Below are positions 54,200 to 63,395 of a DNA stretch of 64,000 bases, piece after piece. The position numbers were made by a program, and so were the translations under genes. Positions within the stretch are counted from its first letter, which is position 1. Every line of letters begins with the position of its first letter. Origin of the DNA: DAHVFK01 sp035310985 (GTDB lineage Bacteria > Pseudomonadota > Gammaproteobacteria > Burkholderiales > SG8-39); the NCBI GenBank assembly GCA_035310985.1, contig DATGDH010000163.1, positions 1 to 64,000 of the forward strand, in the 5' to 3' direction. Under the pieces are notes generated by a model. The model was not told the origin of the DNA, did no database searches, and saw only the letters and a list, made by a program, of their open reading frames with translations.

Positions 54200-55269
54200 G
54201 TAATCCGCTGCTCTTCGCTGCGCGCTGGTCGTGGGTCAACCTGCGCAACGAAGTGCTGGTGCTCCCGTCGCGCGCGCTCGCGCTCGCCTGGGTCTTTCTG
54301 GTGCTGCTCGTGCCGCTCGTCTACGGCGATCCCTACGTGCTGCGCATCCTCGCGATGACCTGCATCTTCGCGCTGTTCGCGGCCAGCTGGGACCTGCTCG
54401 CCGGCTATGCCGGGCAGATCAATTTCGGCCACGCGCTGTTCTTCGGCACCGGGGCCTATACCTCGGCGCTCGTCTCCCTGCGGCTCGGCGTGCCGTCGTG
54501 GCTCGGCGTATGCGCCGGGGCGGCGGCCGCGGCGCTGGCGGGCTGCGCGGTCGGCTTCCTGTGCCTGCGGCTGCGCGGCTCGTACCTCTCGCTCGCCACG
54601 CTCGCCTTCCCGCTCATCGCCACCGGCGTGCTGTTCGCGTTTCCGGACTTCTCGGGAGGCGAGCTCGGCATCGGTGGCGTGCGCTCGCTCGCCCTGTCAC
54701 GTACGGCAAACTATTACATCATCGCCGTCGCGATGCTGCTGCTCGTTTTCGGCATGTGGAAGATCGCGGACTCGAAAATCGGTCTCGTGCTGCACGCGAT
54801 CCGCGACGACGAGGTGGCGGTGCGCGCCTCGGGCATCAATACGACGCGCTACAAGCTCGCGGTGTTCGCCGTCTCGGCCTTCGCGGCCGGCGTCGCGGGA
54901 GCCCTGTACGCGCACTTCCTGCGCGTCGCCGGTCCCTCGACGCTCGAGGTGGCGCTGTCCTTCCAGGTGGTGATCTGGGGCATCTTCGGCGGGGTCGCTA
55001 CGATCTACGGTCCGGTGGCCGCGGTATTCATCCTCTATCCGCTCACCGAGTGGCTCGGCAGCTTCAGGGCGTTCGGCGAACTGCGTCTGCTGATCTTCGC
55101 GGTGATCGTCCTGCTGGTGTTGCTTTTCATGCCGCGCGGGCTGACGCCCTGGGTGCGCGACAAGGTCGAGACGCAATGCCCGCGCTGCAAGCAGCGGAAC
55201 GCCTCATGGCGTGCGGCCTGCCGCCTGTGCGCGGCGCCGCTCGCGCCTACAGCCGCCGCGCGCGCTTGA
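54196..55269 (+). CDS. livM: Branched-chain amino-acid ABC permease LivM with C-terminal CxxC-CxxC tail
   Basis: This 357-residue protein has about nine to ten transmembrane helices and the LivM core: DLLAGYAGQINFGHALFFGTG, RLRGSYLSLATLAF, IRDDEVAVRASGINTTRYK and the IFGGVATIYGPV loop. The start is TTG 54196 with SD GAGGAGG; it overlaps livH by four bases. After the last helix (about 322) the protein goes on with CPRC (328-331), ten residues and CRLC (342-345), a cytoplasmic zinc-ribbon-like tail not normal for LivM. The 3' end overlaps the DUF58 gene on the opposite strand by 23 bases. Confidence 0.9.
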   Translation: MSNPLLFAARWSWVNLRNEVLVLPSRALALAWVFLVLLVPLVYGDPYVLRILAMTCIFALFAASWDLLAGYAGQINFGHALFFGTGAYTSALVSLRLGVPSWLGVCAGAAAAALAGCAVGFLCLRLRGSYLSLATLAFPLIATGVLFAFPDFSGGELGIGGVRSLALSRTANYYIIAVAMLLLVFGMWKIADSKIGLVLHAIRDDEVAVRASGINTTRYKLAVFAVSAFAAGVAGALYAHFLRVAGPSTLEVALSFQVVIWGIFGGVATIYGPVAAVFILYPLTEWLGSFRAFGELRLLIFAVIVLLVLLFMPRGLTPWVRDKVETQCPRCKQRNASWRAACRLCAAPLAPTAAARA

Positions 55270-56554
55270 TCTCCAGATAGCGGTTGACGAGCGCGATCGG
55301 CAGGCGCTCGGGCTCCACGTCAAGGCACAACGCGCCGCCGCGCTCCATGCGCTTGAAGGCAAGCGCGCGCAAGCGCAGGTAGTCGGCCGCTGCGGCGTGC
55401 GTCAGCGCGCGGTCCAGGCTGTCGACGCGCGTGACCAAGGCGCGCGACAGGATCTCCTCGCGCAGCGAGGCGAACAGCACCAGGTGGCGCGACTGCAGCA
55501 GCCTGAGCGCGGGCGCGAGCGTGTCGTCGTCCTCGTCGCGCAGATTGGACAGGATCACCACCAGCGCGCGCTTGCGCACGCGCTTCATGACCTCGAGCGC
55601 CGCGCTGTGATAGTCGGTCGTCAATGCGCCGGGCTCGATGTCGTAGACGCGGTTCAGGATTAAGTTGACCGTATGCGCCGACTTGCGCGGCGCGAGCCAG
55701 CGTAAAGGGCCGCTCATCGTCATGAGCCCCACGGCGTCGCCCTGGCGCAGGCTCGCGTAGGCTAGCAGTAGGGCCGCGTTCAGCGCGTGGTCGAAATGCG
55801 CCAGCTCGCCGTCCTTGGCGCCCATGCGGCGGCCGCAATCGAGCAGCAGCATGACGGTCTGGTCGCGCTCTTCCTGGTACTCGCGCGATACGAGCTTCAT
55901 CCTGCGTGCGGTCGCCTTCCAGTCGATCTGGCGCTGTACGTCGCCCTCGCGGTACTCGCGCAACTGGTGGAACTCGAGGCCCTCGCCGCGGCGCTGGCGC
56001 TGCAGCACGCCGATGCGCGACAGGCGGTGGTCGGTCGCGAGCAGCGCGTACCCGGAGATCGCGGCGAAGTTCGGATAGACCCGTACCGGCCACCGCTCGG
56101 CCGCGTGCAGCGTGCGCTGCCACAGGCCGAGCGGCGAGGCAACGCGCAGCTCGAGCTGGCCGAACGCGTGCTCGCCGCGGGACACCGGCCGCGCGACGTA
56201 GGCAAGCTCGGCGACCGCGCCCGCCGGCACTCTGACCCGCAGCGGCAGCCCGTGCGCGCGGAAGGCCGCCGGATGATGGTCGTAGGCCACGATGTCGAGC
56301 GCGCGCCGGCCGGAATTGGCGATCGCCAGTTCGATCTCGCGCTCGACTCCGAGCGAAAGCGAGCCGGGCGCGCGGCGGCTCGCCGCGGGCCGCATGTCGC
56401 GCGACGCCGCGCCCAGGTCGAGCAGGGCGACCAAGCCGAGCAGCACGCCGGCGGCCGGCCAAAGGAGCGGCGCGGACCCGAGCGCCGCGGCCGCGATCCC
56501 GGCGCCCGCGAGCAAGCCGGCGAGGGCCAGCAGGCGCGGCGAAGGGAGCACCAT
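55247..56554 (-). CDS. DUF58 domain protein (MoxR-associated)
   Basis: This 435-residue protein has two N-terminal transmembrane helices (about 5-50), then a beta-rich segment, the DUF58 core (EGLEFHQLREYREGDVQRQIDWKATAR), and a von Willebrand-A-like C-terminal part. The metal-site position reads LLLDCGRRMG, lacking the serines of the usual DxSxS, so metal binding is doubtful. DUF58 genes nearly always lie beside moxR, and MoxR is thought to act on them as a chaperone. This is the last gene of the seven-gene operon. Confidence 0.9.
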   Translation of the reverse strand: MVLPSPRLLALAGLLAGAGIAAAALGSAPLLWPAAGVLLGLVALLDLGAASRDMRPAASRRAPGSLSLGVEREIELAIANSGRRALDIVAYDHHPAAFRAHGLPLRVRVPAGAVAELAYVARPVSRGEHAFGQLELRVASPLGLWQRTLHAAERWPVRVYPNFAAISGYALLATDHRLSRIGVLQRQRRGEGLEFHQLREYREGDVQRQIDWKATARRMKLVSREYQEERDQTVMLLLDCGRRMGAKDGELAHFDHALNAALLLAYASLRQGDAVGLMTMSGPLRWLAPRKSAHTVNLILNRVYDIEPGALTTDYHSAALEVMKRVRKRALVVILSNLRDEDDDTLAPALRLLQSRHLVLFASLREEILSRALVTRVDSLDRALTHAAAADYLRLRALAFKRMERGGALCLDVEPERLPIALVNRYLEIKRARRL

Positions 56555-56559
56555 GGGCG

Positions 56560-57536
<977 letters not shown>

Positions 57537-57540
<4 letters not shown>

Positions 57541-58676
57541 TTCTCCCCCCTCGTGTTCCGGTCGCCCGGGCGGTGCGCCAGGCGCTCATGGATCGACTGC
57601 ATCAGCGCAATGCGCCGCGTGAAAGCGAGCGCGTCGCGCGGCGGCTCGGCGCTCAAGGCGCCCGCCAGGGCATCCGCGGGCAAGCCGTAGAGTTCCGCGA
57701 GTCGCGCGGCGCGGGCTGCGGCGCCGAGCGCTGCAGCCTCGGGATGCGCGCGCGCGATGCGCGCGAGGCAAGCCTCGCGCGCCGCGTCGAGCAGCCGCGC
57801 GCGATCGCCATGCTGCCAGTGGAAACGCCCCGCGGCACGCAGGTGGTCGAGCAGGCGCCTGCGCCCGGGTGCCGGGTCGGGGGCGAGCGGCCCGAAGCGC
57901 GGCACGATGCGCCACAGCCACAATGCGAGGAGCACGGCCGCGCCCGCGAGCGCCTGCCAGGCGTTGACCCGTAGCCACTCGAGCAGCGAGGGCGCCTCGA
58001 GCGGGCCGAGCACCAGGATCTCGTGCGCCGCGCCGCGCCCGGCGAGCGCCCAGGCGAGCTCGGCGTGGTCGAGCTCGCCGATCAGCGCATTACGCATGAA
58101 GTCCAGCGAAGTCGCGACGAGCACGCTGCCGGCGCCGTGCCTGAGCGCCGCGAGGCGGGTACCCGCTTCGCTGTCGATGCGCCAGAGTACGTCGGCATCG
58201 GGCGGCGCGAGGCTGAAGGCGCCGAGCCCGAGCGCGTGCAGCGGCTTGTCGTATCCGGCGAGTGGCACGAGGGTGACGCGCGCGCCCCGCCTTTGCGTGC
58301 GCTGCACGCGCAGGCGCTCGAGCAGCGCGTCGGGCAGCGACGGCCGCTCGGCTTCGACGATCAGACGGCCGCCGGACCGTACCCATGCGAGCAGCGCGTC
58401 GAGCTCGCGCGGCCCGAGCGCTCCGTGCGGCGCGGCGACGAGCAGCACGGCACCGTGCGGCAATCTCCGTAGTGTGGAGAGTGCGTGCAGATCGCCTACG
58501 TGCGCGCCCAGCCGCATATACAGACGCTCGGCGGCGAGGAAGGGATTGCGCCGCGCCTCCCCGTGAAAACCGACGGGGATGGTTTCGGTCACGCGCTCGA
58601 AGTTGGTGAAAAACCACGCGGCGCCGAGGGCCGCAGCGAGGCCGGCGACCAGCCAGCCGAGGACGGGGCGCTTCAT
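57537..58676 (-). CDS. DUF4350 domain membrane protein
   Basis: This 379-residue protein has an N-terminal transmembrane helix (about 6-25), a periplasmic Rossmann-like DUF4350 domain (about 45-240, with RRLPHGAVLLVAAPHGAL), a second transmembrane helix (about 240-262) and a cytoplasmic helical end. No catalytic motif is known for the family. It is overlapped by one base by the DUF4129 gene upstream and overlaps moxR by four. Confidence 0.85.
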
Positions 58677-60145
58677 CAGGCGCCCCCTTCACCGGGAGCG
58701 AAATGCAGATTCCAATCGCGGCACAGCGACTGGGTTCGGGCGGCATCCGGCGCCCGGGCGGCGTAGGCGGTGCTCCCCCAGGCCTGCACCAGCGCGTCGA
58801 AGTAGGCGAGCGTCGGCGCGGGGAGCGCGCTGCGCGCGCGCGCAACACATTCGCCCTCGGTTTCGGCCTCGCCGATCTCCAGCCGGTAGCGGCGCGAGAG
58901 CGTGGCAAGTGCGCCGCGATAGAGCAGCGACAGAGCCTCGCGCGGCTTTCCGGCCGCGAGCAGCGCACCCGCGGTCCCGGCGATGTCCGAAGGTAAGGAC
59001 TCGTGCGCGGCGGCGTGGAATGCCGGCGCGCGCGCTGCCGGCGGCGCCGCTTGCGGCGGCGCCGTGCTCGGCAGCAGGCGCGCGGCGTAAGCCACCAGCA
59101 CCACCAGCAGCACTGCGAGCGCCAGCCAGCCGGCGAGCTGCACCGCTTTCGCCAGCAGCCGGCCGAGCGCCGTGGTCGCGTCTTCGCCTGGCGCGGGCCG
59201 GTCGGCCCGCGGCGGGGCGTGCCCGGAGCCGCGATAGCGCCAGACCGTGATCTCGCGCTGCGTGCTGAATTCCGTGGTCGCAAGGACCTTGGCGATCTCC
59301 TGTTTCGGAGAGGCGGGTGCGGCAAGCGCAGCGCTTCCGGCGGTGGCGCAAATCAGCACCAGTCCGAGCGCGATAGCACCGAGCGCCGGCGCGGAGGCCG
59401 AAAGGCGCTCGCCCAGCCTGCGCAGGCCGAGCTCAATGTCCCAGGCCTCGAGCGTCATGCGGCGGTTGAGGTAGAGCGAGAAGCCGGCCGCCACGTACAG
59501 AGGCTCGATGGCGCTCATTGCGGCCGCGTACGCGAGCGTGTCCTGCCAGGTCCACGCCCGAGCGCCGCTTGCACCGCGCAGCGACTCGAGCAGGTCGAAG
59601 CCGCTGTAGACCTCGGCCGGCTTGAGCAGATTGAGCAGCAAGCCGGCGCAGATGAGCACGAGCCCCTCGACGTTCAGGCATATGAGCGTGAGCCACACGG
59701 CATAGCTGCGTGTACGGCGCTGCAGTGTCGTCCTGCGCGCGCGTGCTTCGCGCCCCGTCTGGCGCTCGAGCTGCCAGACCGGCAGCAGGAACGAGCGCGC
59801 CATATCGAAGCGGTGAAGCGTGAGGGCGCCGAGCAGCCCCGGAGACAGGATCTCGCGCCAGGCGCCAAGCGTGGCAGCCACGCTGGGGGCGGTCCCGAAC
59901 ACGGCGCGGCTGGTGACGTGCAGCACGAAGCGATCCAACAGCGGCTTGAGCCACCACAGTGAGAGCGCCGCGAGCCACGGCGAGGCCCGGAAGGCGAGCG
60001 ACAGGGCGAGCACCGTGGGCAGGCAGACGGCGAACCAGGCCCCCCAGATCGGAATGCTCCAGCGGCGCGCCATCGCAAAGCCGAGATCCATCGCCTCCCA
60101 GGGATTGCGCGGGCGCAGCTGCACCGCGACGTCTTCAGCGCGCAT
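58676..60145 (-). CDS. DUF4129 domain membrane protein
   Basis: This 489-residue protein has several N-terminal transmembrane helices (about 30-290), a periplasmic stretch, another helix near 375-395, and the C-terminal DUF4129 helical domain (about 420-485) with ALSLLYRGALATLSRRY and the conserved GECVARAR. In other bacteria DUF4129 is fused to transglutaminase domains or found with MoxR/DUF58. The transglutaminase domain is not present here. The ATG at 60145 lies inside the SpoIIM-like gene's 3' end (11-base overlap). Confidence 0.85.
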   Translation of the reverse strand: MRAEDVAVQLRPRNPWEAMDLGFAMARRWSIPIWGAWFAVCLPTVLALSLAFRASPWLAALSLWWLKPLLDRFVLHVTSRAVFGTAPSVAATLGAWREILSPGLLGALTLHRFDMARSFLLPVWQLERQTGREARARRTTLQRRTRSYAVWLTLICLNVEGLVLICAGLLLNLLKPAEVYSGFDLLESLRGASGARAWTWQDTLAYAAAMSAIEPLYVAAGFSLYLNRRMTLEAWDIELGLRRLGERLSASAPALGAIALGLVLICATAGSAALAAPASPKQEIAKVLATTEFSTQREITVWRYRGSGHAPPRADRPAPGEDATTALGRLLAKAVQLAGWLALAVLLVVLVAYAARLLPSTAPPQAAPPAARAPAFHAAAHESLPSDIAGTAGALLAAGKPREALSLLYRGALATLSRRYRLEIGEAETEGECVARARSALPAPTLAYFDALVQAWGSTAYAARAPDAARTQSLCRDWNLHFAPGEGGA

Positions 60146-61091
60146 AGCGACGCCCGAGCAGTCCGAGGTAGGCGAGCAGCGCGCTCCAGAGCACCGCACC
60201 GACGGCGTACTTGACGTCCGCTGGCACGATACCGAGTGGCGACCAGAACGCCTCGACGAACGCGGCGAACGTGAAGAGCGCCGCCGCGCCGTACACCAGC
60301 TGGACCGCGCGCCGCGCGGCGGCGACCAGCGCCGCACGGCGCGTGACCCGACCGGGCACGATCAGCGCGGCGCCGAGCCTGAGGCCCGCAGCGCCCGAGA
60401 GCACGATCGCGGTGAGTTCGGGCGCGCTGTGCCCGGCGACGAACGACCAGAACGGCAGGCCGTAGCCGATCTGCGTCAGGTAGCCGGCCGCGGCGCCGAT
60501 CTGCAGGCCGTTCAGCACCAGGTAGACGATAGTGCCCAGGCCGAGCAGCATGCCGCCGGCGAATGTCTGGAAGCCGATCTTGACGTTGTTCCAGATGTAG
60601 AACGCGAACATGAGGACGTTGGAATCCGCCGCGCGCACCCCCGGATGTGGATTCGCGGGGTCGTACATGCGCTGCAGGTCCGCGAGCTCGCGCGGGGAGA
60701 GCAGGTAGGCGACGAAGTCCGGATAGCGCTGCAGCGCGAACGCGACCAGCGCGAGCGGGGCGAAGAACAGCAGCGCCGCCGTCAGCACGGTCGCCCGCTC
60801 CTCCCGCACCCTGCGCGGCAGCTGGCGCAGGAAGAACTCCGCCAGCCGGTTGCGGCGCATGCCTTCCGCGCCGTACAGGACGCGGTGTCCCCGCAACGCG
60901 AGCGCATTCAGGCGGTCGACCAGGTCCGGGCCGTAAGCGCGGTCGCGCGCGAGCGCCAGGTGCTGGCATACGCGCCGGTAAAGGCGCGGAAAGTCCCCTT
61001 CCTGTCGCGGTGCGCGCCGGTCGTCCTCGAGCAGGCGTTCGAATGCGCTCCACTCGGAGGCGTGCAGGGTCTCGAAGGAGGCCTGCTTCAT
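60135..61091 (-). CDS. SpoIIM-like (DUF95) membrane protein
   Basis: This 318-residue protein has an N-terminal soluble helical part of about 100 residues (RRVCQHLALARDRAYG), then five or six transmembrane helices with the SpoIIM family core: NNVKIGFQTFAGGMLLGLGT and VAGHSAPELTAIVLSGAAG. SpoIIM in sporeformers works in the engulfment machine, but Gram-negative homologues like this are of unknown function. It overlaps the RDD gene by 4 bases. Confidence 0.9.
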   Translation of the reverse strand: MKQASFETLHASEWSAFERLLEDDRRAPRQEGDFPRLYRRVCQHLALARDRAYGPDLVDRLNALALRGHRVLYGAEGMRRNRLAEFFLRQLPRRVREERATVLTAALLFFAPLALVAFALQRYPDFVAYLLSPRELADLQRMYDPANPHPGVRAADSNVLMFAFYIWNNVKIGFQTFAGGMLLGLGTIVYLVLNGLQIGAAAGYLTQIGYGLPFWSFVAGHSAPELTAIVLSGAAGLRLGAALIVPGRVTRRAALVAAARRAVQLVYGAAALFTFAAFVEAFWSPLGIVPADVKYAVGAVLWSALLAYLGLLGRRYAR

Positions 61092-61774
61092 TGCCGCCCG
61101 ACAAGGTGGTTGGCGATGCCGATCAGGCGCTCGGTCGCGGCGGCGCCGCGCGCCGCGCCGACGAGCGGCCCGGCGATCTCCGCGAGCTCGGCCGCGCGCT
61201 CCACCGTGAGCGTTGCCGAGCGCTCGGCGAAGTCGAGAACCGCGCGCTGCTCGGCGAGCGACAACGGGCGGGCGGGAGCGAGCGCCGCGGCCGGCGGCAC
61301 GTTATGCGAGCCGCCGAGCGCGGGCCGGAACACCACCAGCGTGCCCGCCGCGAAGTCGCCCAGGCGCTTGAAGTCCCGGCTGGCGCACATCGCGACGAAG
61401 CCGAAGAGATACAGCAGCGGCAGGAAATCGACTGCGCGCAGCAGATTGCGTGTGAGCGCCGCCGGCCAGCGCACCGGCGTGCCGTCGTCGTGTACCACCA
61501 TCAGCCCGAGCGCCTTCTTGCCCGGCGTAGCGCCGTTCCAGCGCACCTCGCACCATGCGGGAAACAGCCACTCGAGGAAGAATGCGCTGAGCAGCGTAAG
61601 CGCCAGGCCGAACTTGCCGAGCAGGCCGGCGGCGATCCAGATCGCGATCAGGATGCCGAGGCGCAGCAGCAGGTCGATCAGCCAGGCCGACGCGCGCGCC
61701 AAGGGTCCGGCGGGGCGCAGCGCGATGTCGATGCCTTCCGGCGTCGGTACCTCGTGCGCGGTATCGAGAACCAC
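61088..61774 (-). CDS. RDD family membrane protein
   Basis: This 228-residue protein has an RDD domain (about 20-150): ASAWLIDLLLRLGILIAIWI with the Asp of the RDD motif, and EVRWNGATPGKKALGLMVV, with three transmembrane helices, followed by a soluble tail rich in Ala/Glu. RDD proteins have been linked to ion or small-molecule transport in some bacteria. One base separates it from the BPSS1780-like gene upstream, and it overlaps the SpoIIM-like gene by four. Confidence 0.88.
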   Translation of the reverse strand: MVLDTAHEVPTPEGIDIALRPAGPLARASAWLIDLLLRLGILIAIWIAAGLLGKFGLALTLLSAFFLEWLFPAWCEVRWNGATPGKKALGLMVVHDDGTPVRWPAALTRNLLRAVDFLPLLYLFGFVAMCASRDFKRLGDFAAGTLVVFRPALGGSHNVPPAAALAPARPLSLAEQRAVLDFAERSATLTVERAAELAEIAGPLVGAARGAAATERLIGIANHLVGRQ

Positions 61775-61775
61775 C

Positions 61776-62546
61776 TCAGCGTGCGTAATAGATGTCGCGA
61801 TATGCGGTATAGACCGACGCGAACAAAACCGGGATCATCACGAGCAATCCCAGGCCGAGCGGAATGACGGCCAGCACGAGGAATATGAAGGTTACGACGC
61901 CGTACACGAGGAAAGGCACGACGTTGCGCAGGCAGCCCCTGAAGCTCGCGGCGAGCGCCGTGCCGAGCGCAAGGTCGTTCAAGGCAATCAACGCCGGCGC
62001 GAACCAGACCGCCATGTAGATCGGCAGCGTGAGCGCTAGCACGACGAGCATGGCGAGCAAGCTCGTGGTGAAGGCGATCGAGCCCGCGTTTCCGCCCAAT
62101 CCGAGCAGGGCGCCGCCGACACCGAGCATCAGCCCGGTGACTAAGAGCACGACGGCGACCGCCGCCATGCTGGCCAGTCCCAGCAGTGCGAGCCGCCCGC
62201 CGTTTACCGAGAAGCCGGCGAACAGGCTGCCGACCCCGATTTCGCCGCCTTCGTCCATCGCCCGGCAGCCCAGCATGATTCCGCCCGTAAATACCGGAGT
62301 GAGCAGTTGCACGGCGAGCTTGCCTATTCCCGGGATCGCGCTCACCGCGACGGAGATCGCCACGAAGACGATGACGATCAGGATCCACGCGACCGGCTGC
62401 TGGCGAAACAGCGAAAAGGCTTCCGTGATCCAGGTCCAGCCGTTGCCCGCGGGAACCGGGCGGCCGTCGGCGATGAACTCGCCCTGGACATCGGATCCGG
62501 CGTCCGCGACATGCGCGCGCGGTGCGGCGTACGGATTGTCGGCCAT
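61776..62546 (-). CDS. BPSS1780-like multi-helix membrane protein
   Basis: This 256-residue protein has a 35-residue polar start (MADNPYAAPRAHV) and about six transmembrane helices, two of which are glycine-rich (LTPVFTGGIMLGCRAMDEGG, LMLGVGGALLGLGG). It resembles the betaproteobacterial BPSS1780 family of unknown role. The start at ATG 62546 is strongly supported by a Shine-Dalgarno-like GGGGAGGGGGGG (62552-62563 on the other strand), which includes a run of seven G's. It is the first gene of the minus-strand operon. Confidence 0.8.
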   Translation of the reverse strand: MADNPYAAPRAHVADAGSDVQGEFIADGRPVPAGNGWTWITEAFSLFRQQPVAWILIVIVFVAISVAVSAIPGIGKLAVQLLTPVFTGGIMLGCRAMDEGGEIGVGSLFAGFSVNGGRLALLGLASMAAVAVVLLVTGLMLGVGGALLGLGGNAGSIAFTTSLLAMLVVLALTLPIYMAVWFAPALIALNDLALGTALAASFRGCLRNVVPFLVYGVVTFIFLVLAVIPLGLGLLVMIPVLFASVYTAYRDIYYAR

Positions 62547-62645
62547 CGTCGCCCCCCCTCCCCAGGATTTGGCGGACGACCGAGCGTAGCGGAGCACGGC
62601 TGGCGCCGCAAGGGAGGGTTTCTCGCTGCCGCGCGGCGCGACCGA

Positions 62646-63395
62646 CTACAGTCCGAGGTAGCCGGCCCGCAGGGTCTCGTCACCCATCAGCTGGGCCGCG
62701 CTACCCGCGCCGATCACGCGTCCCTGCGAAAGGACGTAGCTGCGCGCGGCCATCTTGAACACCTGTCCCACCTCCTGCTCTACCAGCAGCACCGCGACGC
62801 CGTCGGCGTGGATGCGCGCGATGGCCGCGAACAGCTCTTCCCGAATGCGCGGCGCGAGCCCGAGCGAGGGCTCGTCGATCGCCAGGAGCTTGGCCTCGAA
62901 CATCAGCGCGCGCGCGGTGGCGAGCATCTGCTGCTCGCCGCCCGAGAGCGTTCCCGCGACCTGCTCCTTGCGCTCGGCGAGACGCGGGAAGAGCGCGAAG
63001 CAACGCTCGAGCTGCCGTGCGGTGGAGGCGGTGTCGCGCGACAGGTACGCGCCTGCAAGCAGGTTCTCGAGCACCGTGAGCTCGCGGAACGGCCGGCGCC
63101 GCTCAGGGCAATGCACCAGTCCGCGCCGCCGAATCTCGTGCGCCGGGAGCTGGTCGATGCGCTCGCCTGCGAAGCGCACTTCGCCTTCGAGCGCGATCTC
63201 TCCTGCGGTACCCCGCTTCATGCGCTGCTCGAAGCGAACGAGGCCCGATATGGCGCGCAGCAGGGTGGATTTGCCCGCACCGTTCGGCCCGACGACCCCG
63301 ACGAACTCGCGTTCGGCGCTCTGCAGCGAGACGCCATTCAGGATCACCGCCTTGTCGTAGCGGACGGCGAGATCGCGTACCTCAAGCAGCAGCAT
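62646..63395 (-). CDS. livF: Branched-chain amino-acid ABC ATPase LivF
   Basis: This 249-residue ATPase has Walker A GPNGAGKST, signature LSGGEQQMLATARAL and Walker B LLAIDEPSLGLAPRI, the typical LivF set. It overlaps livG by 14 bases at its start. The insertion with EQRMKRGTAGEIALEGEV is longer than in E. coli LivF. No livH or livM lies beside it in this window on this strand, but such genes may be beyond the right edge. Confidence 0.93.
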   Translation of the reverse strand: MLLLEVRDLAVRYDKAVILNGVSLQSAEREFVGVVGPNGAGKSTLLRAISGLVRFEQRMKRGTAGEIALEGEVRFAGERIDQLPAHEIRRRGLVHCPERRRPFRELTVLENLLAGAYLSRDTASTARQLERCFALFPRLAERKEQVAGTLSGGEQQMLATARALMFEAKLLAIDEPSLGLAPRIREELFAAIARIHADGVAVLLVEQEVGQVFKMAARSYVLSQGRVIGAGSAAQLMGDETLRAGYLGL

